A stretch of DNA of 64,000 nucleotides from the NCBI RefSeq assembly GCF_010993745.1, contig NZ_WOTN01000002.1, positions 372,001-436,000 of the forward strand. The letters are read 5' to 3'. Shown here piece after piece: positions 49,936 to 56,930 of the stretch. The stretch comes from Fodinicola acaciae. Its GTDB lineage: Bacteria; Actinomycetota; Actinomycetes; Mycobacteriales; HKI-0501. The notes beneath the pieces are model-generated. The model was given only the letters and a program-made list of their open reading frames with translations. It was not told the origin of the DNA and made no database searches. The first letter of the stretch is position 1. Each line of letters starts with the position of its first letter. Position numbers and translations under genes: made by a program.

Positions 49936-50837
49936 GTCGGCCAGCCGTTCAGCGTCAGCACACTGGCATCCGGTCGTACGAGACGGCTTGGCAAACGCCG
50001 TTCGCGCAGCCAGCGCGCAGCCCCGCGACCGCGTACGAGCGCGCAGGTGGAGGCCACGTTCGCGGCGTAACACGTGTTTGCCACCACCGAAACACTGCTC
50101 CACACCCGCTCCGCCGGCTGGCTGGTGCGCGGATCGATGATGTGGTGCAAAACGCGGCCGTCGCGGCTCCACTGTCGGCTGCGCGTGCTCGATGTCGCCA
50201 TCGCCGCGCCGGCCGGGATGCGTACGGTGCAGGCCGGGTCGTCCGGCCGGTCCCGCACGAAGATCTGCCATCCGTCTGGCCGCGGACCGGCGGTCGCGAG
50301 GTCGCCGCCGAGGCTGACGAGCGCGCCGGTGCCGGTCCGTGCGGCGACAGTTTCCGCGCATCGATCGGCGGCGATCGCCTTCGCCGTCGCGCCGAGGTCG
50401 AGCACGACGCCGGGCGGGATGGTCAACCGGCGGCCCGTGAGGCGTACGCGGCGCCAGCCAGGTGCCTGTTGGACGACCACGTGTACGGTCGCGCCGCCGT
50501 CGGTGACCAGGTCGAAGTCGCGGTCATAGCCGAGGTCGGCGAGCGCGCCGCCGACCGTCGGCGACACGTCACCACCGGTCGTACGCGCCGCCTCCAGCGC
50601 GGCCGCCAGGATCTCGGCCAGCAGCGGACTGATCGTCACCGTCTGGCCGCCGCGGTGCGCGCGCATCAGCTCCGAGTCGGCCCGAAACCGGCTGCACGCT
50701 CGGTCGATCTCGGCCAGCTCGGCGGTGACGATCGCGCGCGCCGCCGGCAGAGCCGCCGCGTCGGTGACGACCAGCCGCGCGGTCGTACTCCACACCGGCC
50801 ACTCGGCCACCTCCGGCCCGCTGACCAGCGTTTTCAT
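49932..50837 (-). CDS. apbE: FAD:protein FMN transferase
   Basis: ApbE enzyme of 301 residues that attaches FMN to a threonine or serine of a target protein outside or at the membrane, using FAD. Motifs: FRADSELMRAHRGG, VVLDLGATAKAIAADRCAE, ALVSLGGDLATAGP, and HHIIDPRTSQPAERVWSSVSV. No lipobox or clear signal peptide is present, unlike many ApbE proteins. Upstream lies a 70-residue membrane protein and downstream the cytochrome; no FMN-binding-domain (flavinylation target) protein was recognised in the operon. Confidence 0.9.
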   Translation of the reverse strand: MKTLVSGPEVAEWPVWSTTARLVVTDAAALPAARAIVTAELAEIDRACSRFRADSELMRAHRGGQTVTISPLLAEILAAALEAARTTGGDVSPTVGGALADLGYDRDFDLVTDGGATVHVVVQQAPGWRRVRLTGRRLTIPPGVVLDLGATAKAIAADRCAETVAARTGTGALVSLGGDLATAGPRPDGWQIFVRDRPDDPACTVRIPAGAAMATSSTRSRQWSRDGRVLHHIIDPRTSQPAERVWSSVSVVANTCYAANVASTCALVRGRGAARWLRERRLPSRLVRPDASVLTLNGWPT

Positions 50838-50838
50838 G

Positions 50839-51051
50839 TCACGACCCGGACGACTGCGCGTGCGACTGGCTGTCGGCGTTGCCGCTCGACACAGCCGGGG
50901 TCGTGGTTTGTCGCGCAGTGGCGCTCGCCGCGATGCCGAGAGCGATCGCGCTCGATGCGCCGAGGCTGACGGCCAGGATCGCCGCGGTCGCGCCATAGAG
51001 CCGGCGCCGGCCGGTCCGTCGTGTCGCTGTCCAGTCGCTCGCCGATCCCAT
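50839..51051 (-). CDS. Small membrane or exported protein at head of the apbE operon
   Basis: Protein of 70 residues: basic N terminus (ATRRTGRRRLYG), one hydrophobic segment (ATAAILAVSLGASSAIALGI) and a short Ser/Gln-rich tail. ATG 51051 follows AAGGTGGGA. It ends one base before apbE. No FMN_bind domain and no convincing flavinylation motif (only YGAT at the edge of the hydrophobic segment). Could be a membrane anchor or a leaderless remnant of a longer flavinylated protein. Confidence 0.65.
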   Translation of the reverse strand: MGSASDWTATRRTGRRRLYGATAAILAVSLGASSAIALGIAASATARQTTTPAVSSGNADSQSHAQSSGS

Positions 51052-51136
51052 CGCCGTCCCACCTTTCTCCGGGTGCTTCCAGAGTCCGTGCGCCGGCTGT
51101 GGGTCAGCTGTGCGGCCGGTTACCCGCACCTGTGCG

Positions 51137-51240
51137 CTAGGGCCTGTCTCCATACTCCGCGGAGCGATAGCCGAGCCGCTGTCACATCACGACGTTTGGA
51201 TCTCGACTCTCATCCCCCCGGAATATGCAGACAGGCCCCA
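51137..51240. repeat. Fold-back/MITE-like element 1
   Basis: Ends GGGCCTGTCT-CATA-TCCG and its inverted counterpart (GGAATATGCAGACAGGCCC at 51220-51238) match over 20 positions with two differences. CTAG is at the left edge (51137-51140). No coding capacity. The GGGCCTGTCT end resembles the ends of IS5-family elements. Confidence 0.65.
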
Positions 51241-51403
51241 GTGTCCCGAGTCAGAAATTCGTCACTTATCTCGGCGCCCAGACGGCGACTGAGCGCACCG
51301 GAAAGGCGCCCGAATACGCCCGGTATGAGGGCGCTTTTCCGGCACACTCAGTCACCGCCTGGATCCCCGAGCTGAGCAACGAATTTCAGACTCGGGACAC
51401 TAG
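51241..51403. repeat. Fold-back/MITE-like element 2
   Basis: A 160-base stretch whose two halves are complementary throughout: outer 22 bases (GTGTCCCGAGTC...) match with one difference, and inner blocks GACTGAG, CCGGAAA and GCGCCC pair in the same order. It ends in CTAG (51400-51403), which is the stop codon of the phosphoesterase gene. No protein is encoded; typical of a non-autonomous transposable element. Confidence 0.75.
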
Positions 51404-51891
51404 TCGACCGGCACGATCCTGGCTTCGGTGAGCGCGCCGTTTTCGATCTCCAGCACGCCAAACGTGCCGACCGGTTGGCGGCGGCGGTCGGTCGGCGAAC
51501 CGGGGTTGAAGATGCGTACGCCGTCGCCGGACCGGTCCAGCGGGATGTGCGAGTGGCCGAACACGACCAGGTCAGCGGACGGAAAGCGGTGGCGCATCCG
51601 GGCCGTACGCCCGGTCGCCTGGCCGCTGTCGTGGATCATCGCCACCGCGAGTCCGTCGAGGTCCAGCTCCAGCGTCTCCGGCGCACCCCAGGCGACCACG
51701 TCCGGGCCGTCGTTGTTGCCGGCGACGACGTGCACCGGCGCGTACGCGGCGAGCTCGTCGAGGACCGACGGCACGCACACGTCTCCGGCGTGCAGGACCA
51801 GGTCGGCGGCCCGCAGGTGCTCGGCGAGCCGCGGCGGGCAGGACTTCCAGCGCCGCGGAGCGTGCGTGTCGGAGACGACGACAACCCTCAC
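51400..51891 (-). CDS. YfcE/MJ0936-type metallophosphoesterase
   Basis: Calcineurin-like phosphoesterase of 163 residues. Metal-binding motifs in order: VVVSDTHAPRRW (D-x-H), LHAGDVC (G-D), VVAGNNDGPD (G-N-x-D), AMIHDSG and VFGHSHIPL (G-H-x-H), NPGSPTDRR. Such small enzymes hydrolyse phosphodiesters or phosphomonoesters with Mn or Ni. Its TAG is within CTAG bordering fold-back element 2. Confidence 0.88.
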   Translation of the reverse strand: MRVVVVSDTHAPRRWKSCPPRLAEHLRAADLVLHAGDVCVPSVLDELAAYAPVHVVAGNNDGPDVVAWGAPETLELDLDGLAVAMIHDSGQATGRTARMRHRFPSADLVVFGHSHIPLDRSGDGVRIFNPGSPTDRRRQPVGTFGVLEIENGALTEARIVPVD

Positions 51892-51904
51892 GCCAATGAG
51901 TCTC

Positions 51905-52297
51905 TCAGGCGCCGAAGGTGATGACCTTGTCCGGCACCACCCGGACGATGACGCGCAGCAGTTCGGCCGGCTCGTACGGCGGGTCGGCGTCGACGTACTT
52001 GTGCGACAGCTCGCGCGGCAGCGTCTTGTCCGGGTCGTCGGTCAGCTCGGCCCTGCCGCGGATTTCCACGTATCGGTAAGGGTTTTCCGGATCGAAGACG
52101 GACAGGCTGAGCCGCGGGTCGCGGCGCAGGTTGCGAGCCTTCTGCCGGTCGGCTCTGGTCGAGAAGAGCACGCTGTCGCCGTCGCGTTTCACCCACATCA
52201 CCGACGTTTGCGGGCTTCCGTCGGCGTTGAGGGTGGCTATGGTGGCAAAGTTCTTGCCGTCGAGCAGTTTTCTGGCCAATGCGTCCATGTCCATCAT
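51905..52297 (-). CDS. PPOX-class (flavin/F420-dependent) oxidoreductase
   Basis: Split-beta-barrel protein of 130 residues: ARKLLDGKNFATIATLNADG, SVMWVKRDGDSVLFSTRADR, then KARNLRRDPRLSLSVFDPEN and YVEIRGRAELT, the pattern of PPOX-class enzymes, many of which use F420 in actinobacteria. Start at 52297 or 52294 (adjacent ATGs). Divergent from an EthD-like gene across a short promoter region. Confidence 0.85.
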   Translation of the reverse strand: MMDMDALARKLLDGKNFATIATLNADGSPQTSVMWVKRDGDSVLFSTRADRQKARNLRRDPRLSLSVFDPENPYRYVEIRGRAELTDDPDKTLPRELSHKYVDADPPYEPAELLRVIVRVVPDKVITFGA

Positions 52298-52346
52298 GAT
52301 CGGCGTACCCGCGTGGTCGGGGAAGAAGGCACATTGCTGTGACACC

Positions 52347-52362
52347 GGAACACCGGTGTTCC
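52347..52362. promoter_or_regulatory. Perfect 16-bp palindrome, candidate operator
   Basis: GGAACACCGGTGTTCC lies between the divergent PPOX and EthD-like genes. TAAATT at 52367-52372 would be a -10 ending seven bases before ATG 52380, so the EthD gene may be leaderless and the palindrome would cover its -35. A dimeric repressor site is the likely meaning. Confidence 0.6.
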
Positions 52363-52379
52363 ACTGGTAAATTGTCTGC

Positions 52380-53207
52380 ATGACGGCTCGGCTGGGTGAG
52401 ATGCGTGAGCTGGTGCGTGAGGCGCTTTTCCTGCGCGATCATCCCGATCCGCCGAGCCGGTCCTTCGCCGCCGAGCCGGGGACCACGGTCCATCTGCTGC
52501 TCAGAGGCCGGCCAGCCAACGTCGCTTTCTGGAAGGCGGTGCTGGCCGAGATCCGCCGCGACGACCTCGGCGGGCCGCGCGTCCGCGTCTACCGCAACGC
52601 CACCCGGCTCGGCGTCGTGCCGTATGTGTTGCCGCGTACGCGTCCGGGTCTGCGACTGCTCGGCAACCTGTGGGACGTGCCGGCCCCGCCGTACTTCGAC
52701 GCGCACGTGATCCCGCATTTCGACGGCATGATCGAGCTGTGCTACCAAAAATCGGCCGATCCGGCCGCGTTGGATCTCGCCGACCGGGTGCGCACGGTGT
52801 GCGCTGAGCTGTCGACGTTCGAATGCGACCGCCGATACACGATCGTGCCGAGTTCGGGGACCACCCAGCGGTCGGTTTTTCTCACGGTTTTGTCGCGTAC
52901 GCCGTGGAACCGTACGCGAGCCGAGGCGCAGCGATACTGGATCGGCAAGCACGCGCCGCTGGTTTTCGACAACGCCGACCACACCAACATGTGCGGCTAT
53001 GAGCAGGTGCACACGACCCTCGGCGGCAGTTCGTTCGACAACGCCTACGAAGGCGTCGCCTACATCGAGTTTCGGCGGCTGGCCGATTTCCTTTCGCAGA
53101 GCGTACGGCTGGACACGTTGCGGTTCAACAACACGCTGATCGTCGACGAGATGAACATGACGATCAACTCCGAGATCCACCTGTTTCGCCGCTACGACCT
53201 GAGCTGA
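52380..53207 (+). CDS. EthD-domain-like protein
   Basis: Protein of 275 residues that I associate with EthD/dimeric alpha-beta-barrel proteins from the segment WNRTRAEAQRYWIGKHAPLV with NMCGYEQVH and AYEGVAYIEFRRLADF. EthD-type proteins occur with aromatic or ether degradation and include small decarboxylases/hydratases. The N-terminal half (LLLRGRPANVAFWKAVLAEI) appears to be a second, related half, suggesting an internal duplication of the ferredoxin-like fold. Reaction unknown. Confidence 0.6.
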   Translation: MTARLGEMRELVREALFLRDHPDPPSRSFAAEPGTTVHLLLRGRPANVAFWKAVLAEIRRDDLGGPRVRVYRNATRLGVVPYVLPRTRPGLRLLGNLWDVPAPPYFDAHVIPHFDGMIELCYQKSADPAALDLADRVRTVCAELSTFECDRRYTIVPSSGTTQRSVFLTVLSRTPWNRTRAEAQRYWIGKHAPLVFDNADHTNMCGYEQVHTTLGGSSFDNAYEGVAYIEFRRLADFLSQSVRLDTLRFNNTLIVDEMNMTINSEIHLFRRYDLS

Positions 53208-53222
53208 GGTCGTGTCGCCGAG

Positions 53223-54389
53223 TCAGCGGAAGGCGGCGATGCCGGTCACCGACTGGCCGAGGCTGAGCGCGTGCATTTCCTCGGTGCCCTCGTACGTCAG
53301 CACGGTCTCCAGGTTGGCCATGTGCCGCATCACCGGATATTCCAGCGAAATCCCGTTGGCGCCGAGCATCGACCGGGCCGTCCGCGCCACGTCCAGCGCC
53401 GACCGTACGTTGGCCATCTTGCCGAAGCTGACGTGATTGTGGTGCAGTTTTCCGTTGTCCTTCAACACACCGATCCGATGCGCGACCAGGCCGGAGCGGT
53501 TGACCTCGACCACCAGGTCGGCGAGTTTACGTTGCGTCAGCTGGAAACTGGCCAGCGGCTTGCCAAACTGCTCACGTGACAACACGTAGTCCAGCGCCGC
53601 CAGATAGCACGAGCGAGCGGCGCCGACGACGCCGTAGAGAATGCCATATCGCGCCTCGTTGAGGCAGCTGAGCGGCCCGCGAAGTCCACGTACGTCAGGA
53701 AAAACGGCCGACTCCGGCACGCGTACGCCGTCCAGCACCAGCTCGGCGGTCAGCGACGCGCGCAGCGACAGCTTGTGGTGCACCTCGTTGGCGCTGAAGC
53801 CAGGAGTGGCGGTCGGTATGACGAAACCGCGGATTCCTTCGTCGGTCTGGGCCCAGACCACCGCGACATCGGCGACCGTGCCGTTGGTGATCCACATTTT
53901 GGCGCCGTCGAGGATCCAGTCGGAGCCGTCGCGACGTGCGCGCGTGCGCATGCTGCCCGGGTCGCTGCCGGCATCTGGCTCAGTGAGGCCAAAACAGCCG
54001 AGCAGCTCGCCAGTGGCCATCGACGGCAGCCACTGCTGGCGCTGCTCCTCCGTCCCCCAGCGGTGGATCGCGAACATCGCCAGCGATCCCTGCACGGACA
54101 CGAAACTGCGCAAGCCCGAGTCGACCGCCTCCAGCTCGCGGCAGGCGATGCCGTACGCGACCGCGCTGGTGCCGGCGCAGCCGTAACCCTCCAGGTGCAT
54201 GCCGAGCAGGCCGAGTTGCCCGAACCCCTTGGCCAGCTGCTTGGCCGGCAGCGTGCCGGACTCGTACCACTCGGCGACGTTCGGCTCCAGCTCGGCGGCC
54301 GCGTACGACCGGACCGCGTCGCGGATGTCGCGTTCCTCGCCGGTCAGCTCGCTGTCCAGGTCGAGAAAGTCCGCGCGGTCCGGTGTCAC
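53223..54389 (-). CDS. Acyl-CoA dehydrogenase, glutaryl-CoA dehydrogenase type
   Basis: FAD enzyme of 388 residues. GCFGLTEPDAGSDPGSMRT for FAD and substrate, WITNGTVADVAVVWAQT, REQFGKPLASFQLTQRKLAD, and the active-site block LTYEGTEEMHAL with preceding SLEYPVMRHMANLE, which is characteristic of glutaryl-CoA dehydrogenases (oxidative decarboxylation to crotonyl-CoA). Such an enzyme would suit the end of an aryl-CoA pathway or lysine/tryptophan catabolism. Single gene; divergent from an amidohydrolase. Confidence 0.87.
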   Translation of the reverse strand: MTPDRADFLDLDSELTGEERDIRDAVRSYAAAELEPNVAEWYESGTLPAKQLAKGFGQLGLLGMHLEGYGCAGTSAVAYGIACRELEAVDSGLRSFVSVQGSLAMFAIHRWGTEEQRQQWLPSMATGELLGCFGLTEPDAGSDPGSMRTRARRDGSDWILDGAKMWITNGTVADVAVVWAQTDEGIRGFVIPTATPGFSANEVHHKLSLRASLTAELVLDGVRVPESAVFPDVRGLRGPLSCLNEARYGILYGVVGAARSCYLAALDYVLSREQFGKPLASFQLTQRKLADLVVEVNRSGLVAHRIGVLKDNGKLHHNHVSFGKMANVRSALDVARTARSMLGANGISLEYPVMRHMANLETVLTYEGTEEMHALSLGQSVTGIAAFR

Positions 54390-54492
54390 GAGTGCCTCCT
54401 TCGGAGCAGTGTCACCTCACGTTATGCGACCGGCGAGCGGTCGTCAGTGGTCAGGCCCAGTGAAAATGGCAACCCTCTCGTGATAGCTTTTG

Positions 54493-54504
54493 AGAAAGCT
54501 TTCT
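54493..54504. promoter_or_regulatory. 12-bp palindrome upstream of the amidohydrolase
   Basis: AGAAAGCTTTCT, an A/T-rich dyad in a GC-rich setting, 18 bases before the ATG at 54522, with TTATGAG directly following. AGAGGAATT provides the ribosome site. Candidate operator for the divergent acyl-CoA dehydrogenase/amidohydrolase promoters. Confidence 0.45.
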
Positions 54505-54521
54505 TATGAGAGGAATTCGAG

Positions 54522-55772
54522 ATGCTCCTGCTTCGCAACGGCTGTGTGATCGACACCGAGCCGGAGGTAACTGTCCGTCGCGAGACCGACGTGCTGATCG
54601 ACGGCGACCGGATCGCCGCCGTCGGCCCCAACCTGACCGCGGACGCCGAGGTCATCGACGTGACCGGCCGCATCGTGCTGCCGGGACTCGTGGACGCGCA
54701 TCGGCACACCTGGCAGGCGCTGCTACGCAGCGTGGCGACCGACATCGACCTGATGGACTATCTCGACCTCGTCGGCCACCGGCTGGCCGCGCGGTTCACG
54801 CCGGCGGACGTACGGCTCGGCACGCTCGCCGGTGCGCTGGAATGCCTCGATGCCGGCATCACGACCCTGCAGGACTACTCGCACATCCAGCGCTCGCCGG
54901 AGCACACGGACGCGGCGCTGGACGCGCTGCGGGCGTCCGGAATCCGTGCGGTGTTCGCGTACGGCTATCCGGTCACCGCACCTGAGCTGCGTCGGCCCCG
55001 GGAGGTCCGGCGGATCCGCGACCAGCACAAAGACGGTTTGGTGACACTCGCGCTCGGACCGCTCGGCCTGGGGTACGGGCCGATGGCGGACGTTCTCGAC
55101 GACTGGCGGCTGGCCGCCGAGCTCGGGCTGCGCATCTTCGTCCACACCGGCGCGAGGATGGTCTCGCGACCGATCGAGGCGCTGCGGGAGGCCGGCCTGC
55201 TGACCGCCGACACGACGTACGTCCACGCCAACTCGCTCGACGACGGCGATGTCGACCTGATCGCCGACTCCGGCGGCGCGGTCGCGATCACGCCGGCGGT
55301 GGAGGCGCGGATGGGCCACGGCGAGCCGACGGTCGGCCGGCTCCGGGAGCGCGGCATCACCACGGGCCTCGGCGTGGACGTGGTCACCAGCGTCGCCGGC
55401 GATCTGTTCTCGGTCCTGCGGGCGACCCTGTTGACCAGCCAGTTTGGCCGCGGGCCGCGGGTGTCGCCGGCCGAAGTCTTGCGGATGGCGACAATCGACG
55501 GCGCCGCCGCGGTCGGCCTGGAGCGACAAATCGGGTCGTTGCGGACGGGCAAGCAGGCCGACATCGCGGTGGTCGACGCGCGCGCTGTCAACCTGGCCGG
55601 CGCGGTCCAGCACGATCCGGTCGGTGCCGTGGTCACCGCCGCGCATCCGGGCAACGTGGAGTTTGTGCTGGTCGGAGGTCGTTTCGTCAAGCGCGAGGGG
55701 CGGCTTGTCGACGCGCGTACGGCCGAGGTCGGCGAGGCAGTGGAGGTGGCGGCAAGGCGGCTGGCGGGCTAG
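54522..55772 (+). CDS. Amidohydrolase (ATZ/TRZ, cytosine-deaminase-like)
   Basis: Metal-dependent hydrolase of 416 residues. Metal motif VDAHRHTWQALLR (H-x-H), HTGARM with a later YVHANSLDD, and Asp in TTGLGVDVVTSV; C-terminal GSLRTGKQADIAVVD closes the composite beta-sandwich. Family members deaminate or dechlorinate N-heterocycles such as triazines, guanine, cytosine or S-adenosylhomocysteine. Start at 54522 behind AGAGGAATTCGAG. Substrate unknown. Confidence 0.87.
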   Translation: MLLLRNGCVIDTEPEVTVRRETDVLIDGDRIAAVGPNLTADAEVIDVTGRIVLPGLVDAHRHTWQALLRSVATDIDLMDYLDLVGHRLAARFTPADVRLGTLAGALECLDAGITTLQDYSHIQRSPEHTDAALDALRASGIRAVFAYGYPVTAPELRRPREVRRIRDQHKDGLVTLALGPLGLGYGPMADVLDDWRLAAELGLRIFVHTGARMVSRPIEALREAGLLTADTTYVHANSLDDGDVDLIADSGGAVAITPAVEARMGHGEPTVGRLRERGITTGLGVDVVTSVAGDLFSVLRATLLTSQFGRGPRVSPAEVLRMATIDGAAAVGLERQIGSLRTGKQADIAVVDARAVNLAGAVQHDPVGAVVTAAHPGNVEFVLVGGRFVKREGRLVDARTAEVGEAVEVAARRLAG

Positions 55773-55890
55773 TGCTCTCCCCACTTCGTGCCACCTGTTG
55801 GGCCAGAAGGAGCGGACCGCGCCGGCGTTGGGCATTGTTAGGTCATGCCCGGCGGGGAGCTGGGAGTCGGATAAGAAGGAGTGATCGACG

Positions 55891-56229
55891 ATGAGCAACT
55901 TTGTTGGTCTGACTCAGGCGAACGCGCTGGGCCAGGGTGGCGAAAAGCAGGGCCACAACGCGCAGACCCTGCAAGGCAAGCTGAACGCACTGATCGACCT
56001 CATGTCCAAGGACAAGGACGCGATCCAGGGAAACGGACTGGTCAAGTTCCAGCTGGCCAAGAACGAGCTGCTGCAGCGGTTCGGCGAGCTCACGCAGTGG
56101 GTCAACCAGCACGGCATCAAGCTGTCCGAGGCGCAGTCCGGTGTGAACCAGACCGACCAGCAGGCCTCCGACGGCATGTCCACCGCGGCGTCCGGCCTCT
56201 CGGCCCTGGCCGCGAACCCCAACCGGTAG
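55891..56229 (+). CDS. ESAT-6/WXG100-like secreted protein, first of pair
   Basis: Helical-hairpin protein of 112 residues (ANALGQGGEKQGHNAQTLQG; LAKNELLQRFGELTQWVNQH), Gln/Asn/Ala-rich, no signal peptide. A strict W-x-G is lacking; IQGNG occupies the turn, as in the partner-type member of Esx heterodimers. AAGAAGGAG precedes the ATG at 55891. The second gene follows after 43 bases. Expected to be exported by a type VII (ESX) system that is not in the window. Confidence 0.8.
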   Translation: MSNFVGLTQANALGQGGEKQGHNAQTLQGKLNALIDLMSKDKDAIQGNGLVKFQLAKNELLQRFGELTQWVNQHGIKLSEAQSGVNQTDQQASDGMSTAASGLSALAANPNR

Positions 56230-56272
56230 ATCCACTTTTCCGAGACGACAACCTGAGAGCGAGGACAGTGTC

Positions 56273-56572
56273 ATGAGTGGTCAGTACGAGGTCGGTGGCA
56301 ACGTCGGTCACCTGCAGAGCCTGGCAGCCGAGCAGCAGGGCTACCTGAACCAGTTCAACCAGATTCTTGGCGAGATCAACAACGCGGCGCAGAGCACGCT
56401 GTCGCAGTGGGACGGTGCCGCCAAGGACGGCTACTCGCAGGGGCACCGCGAGTACGACCAGCACTACCAGGCCGTACAGGCCGCGTTCAACAAGCTCAAC
56501 TCCGCAACGTCCGACGCGGCGAGCCAGTACAGCGCGCTGATCGGCAAGATGAACAACCTGTTCCCCGGCTAG
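56273..56572 (+). CDS. ESAT-6/WXG100 secreted protein, second of pair
   Basis: Protein of 99 residues with the canonical fold: helix 1 (LQSLAAEQQGYLNQFNQILG), turn SQWDGAAKDGY containing W-x-G, helix 2 (YQAVQAAFNKLNSATSD). No signal peptide. The motif Y-x3-D/E for ESX export fits HREYDQHY or nearby. Forms a likely heterodimer with the preceding protein; a strong terminator follows at 56646. Confidence 0.88.
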   Translation: MSGQYEVGGNVGHLQSLAAEQQGYLNQFNQILGEINNAAQSTLSQWDGAAKDGYSQGHREYDQHYQAVQAAFNKLNSATSDAASQYSALIGKMNNLFPG

Positions 56573-56645
56573 ACGCACCTCGCCAGACTCGCCTCTCAGC
56601 CAGAACGAGCAATCCCACCAGATCCGTAACGGATCTCCCCGAGTA

Positions 56646-56692
56646 GACGGTGGAGTGGTCGCCCCAACCCGACCACTCCACCGTCGCTTTTT
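56646..56692 (+). terminator. Rho-independent terminator of the Esx pair
   Basis: Sixteen-base perfect stem (56646-56661 with 56670-56685), 8-base loop, then GCTTTTT. It is the clearest intrinsic terminator in the window. Confidence 0.85.
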
Positions 56693-56743
56693 GTCGCATG
56701 GCCACCATGCGTGCATCCAACGCACGCATGGTGGCCATGCGAC
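56693..56743. repeat. 22-bp perfect hairpin related to the dispersed repeats
   Basis: Arms 56693-56714 and 56722-56743 with a 7-base loop. The sequence GGCCACCATGCGTGC...GCACGCATGGTGGCCATGCGA parallels the core hairpins of the repeats at 6439-6480 and 45312-45353 (GGCCTCCTTACGTGCG...CGCACGTA...CCATGCGAA). Paired changes in the stem keep complementarity, so structure appears conserved. Confidence 0.75.
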
Positions 56744-56930
56744 CGTCGGACCGGGCCGTTGTACGCCAAGAAGTCTTGGGCTATCGTTGAGGCAACCTGG
56801 GCGGGCGTGCCGACTTTTCCCTTGTTTTCACTGCAAAACCTGCTAATTCGGCTCAGCCGATTCGCCTATTGCGCACCTGCTGCCGGCGGGAAAAAGTAAC
56901 TGCGGTTCCTTTCCTCCCGGAGGCGCGCAG

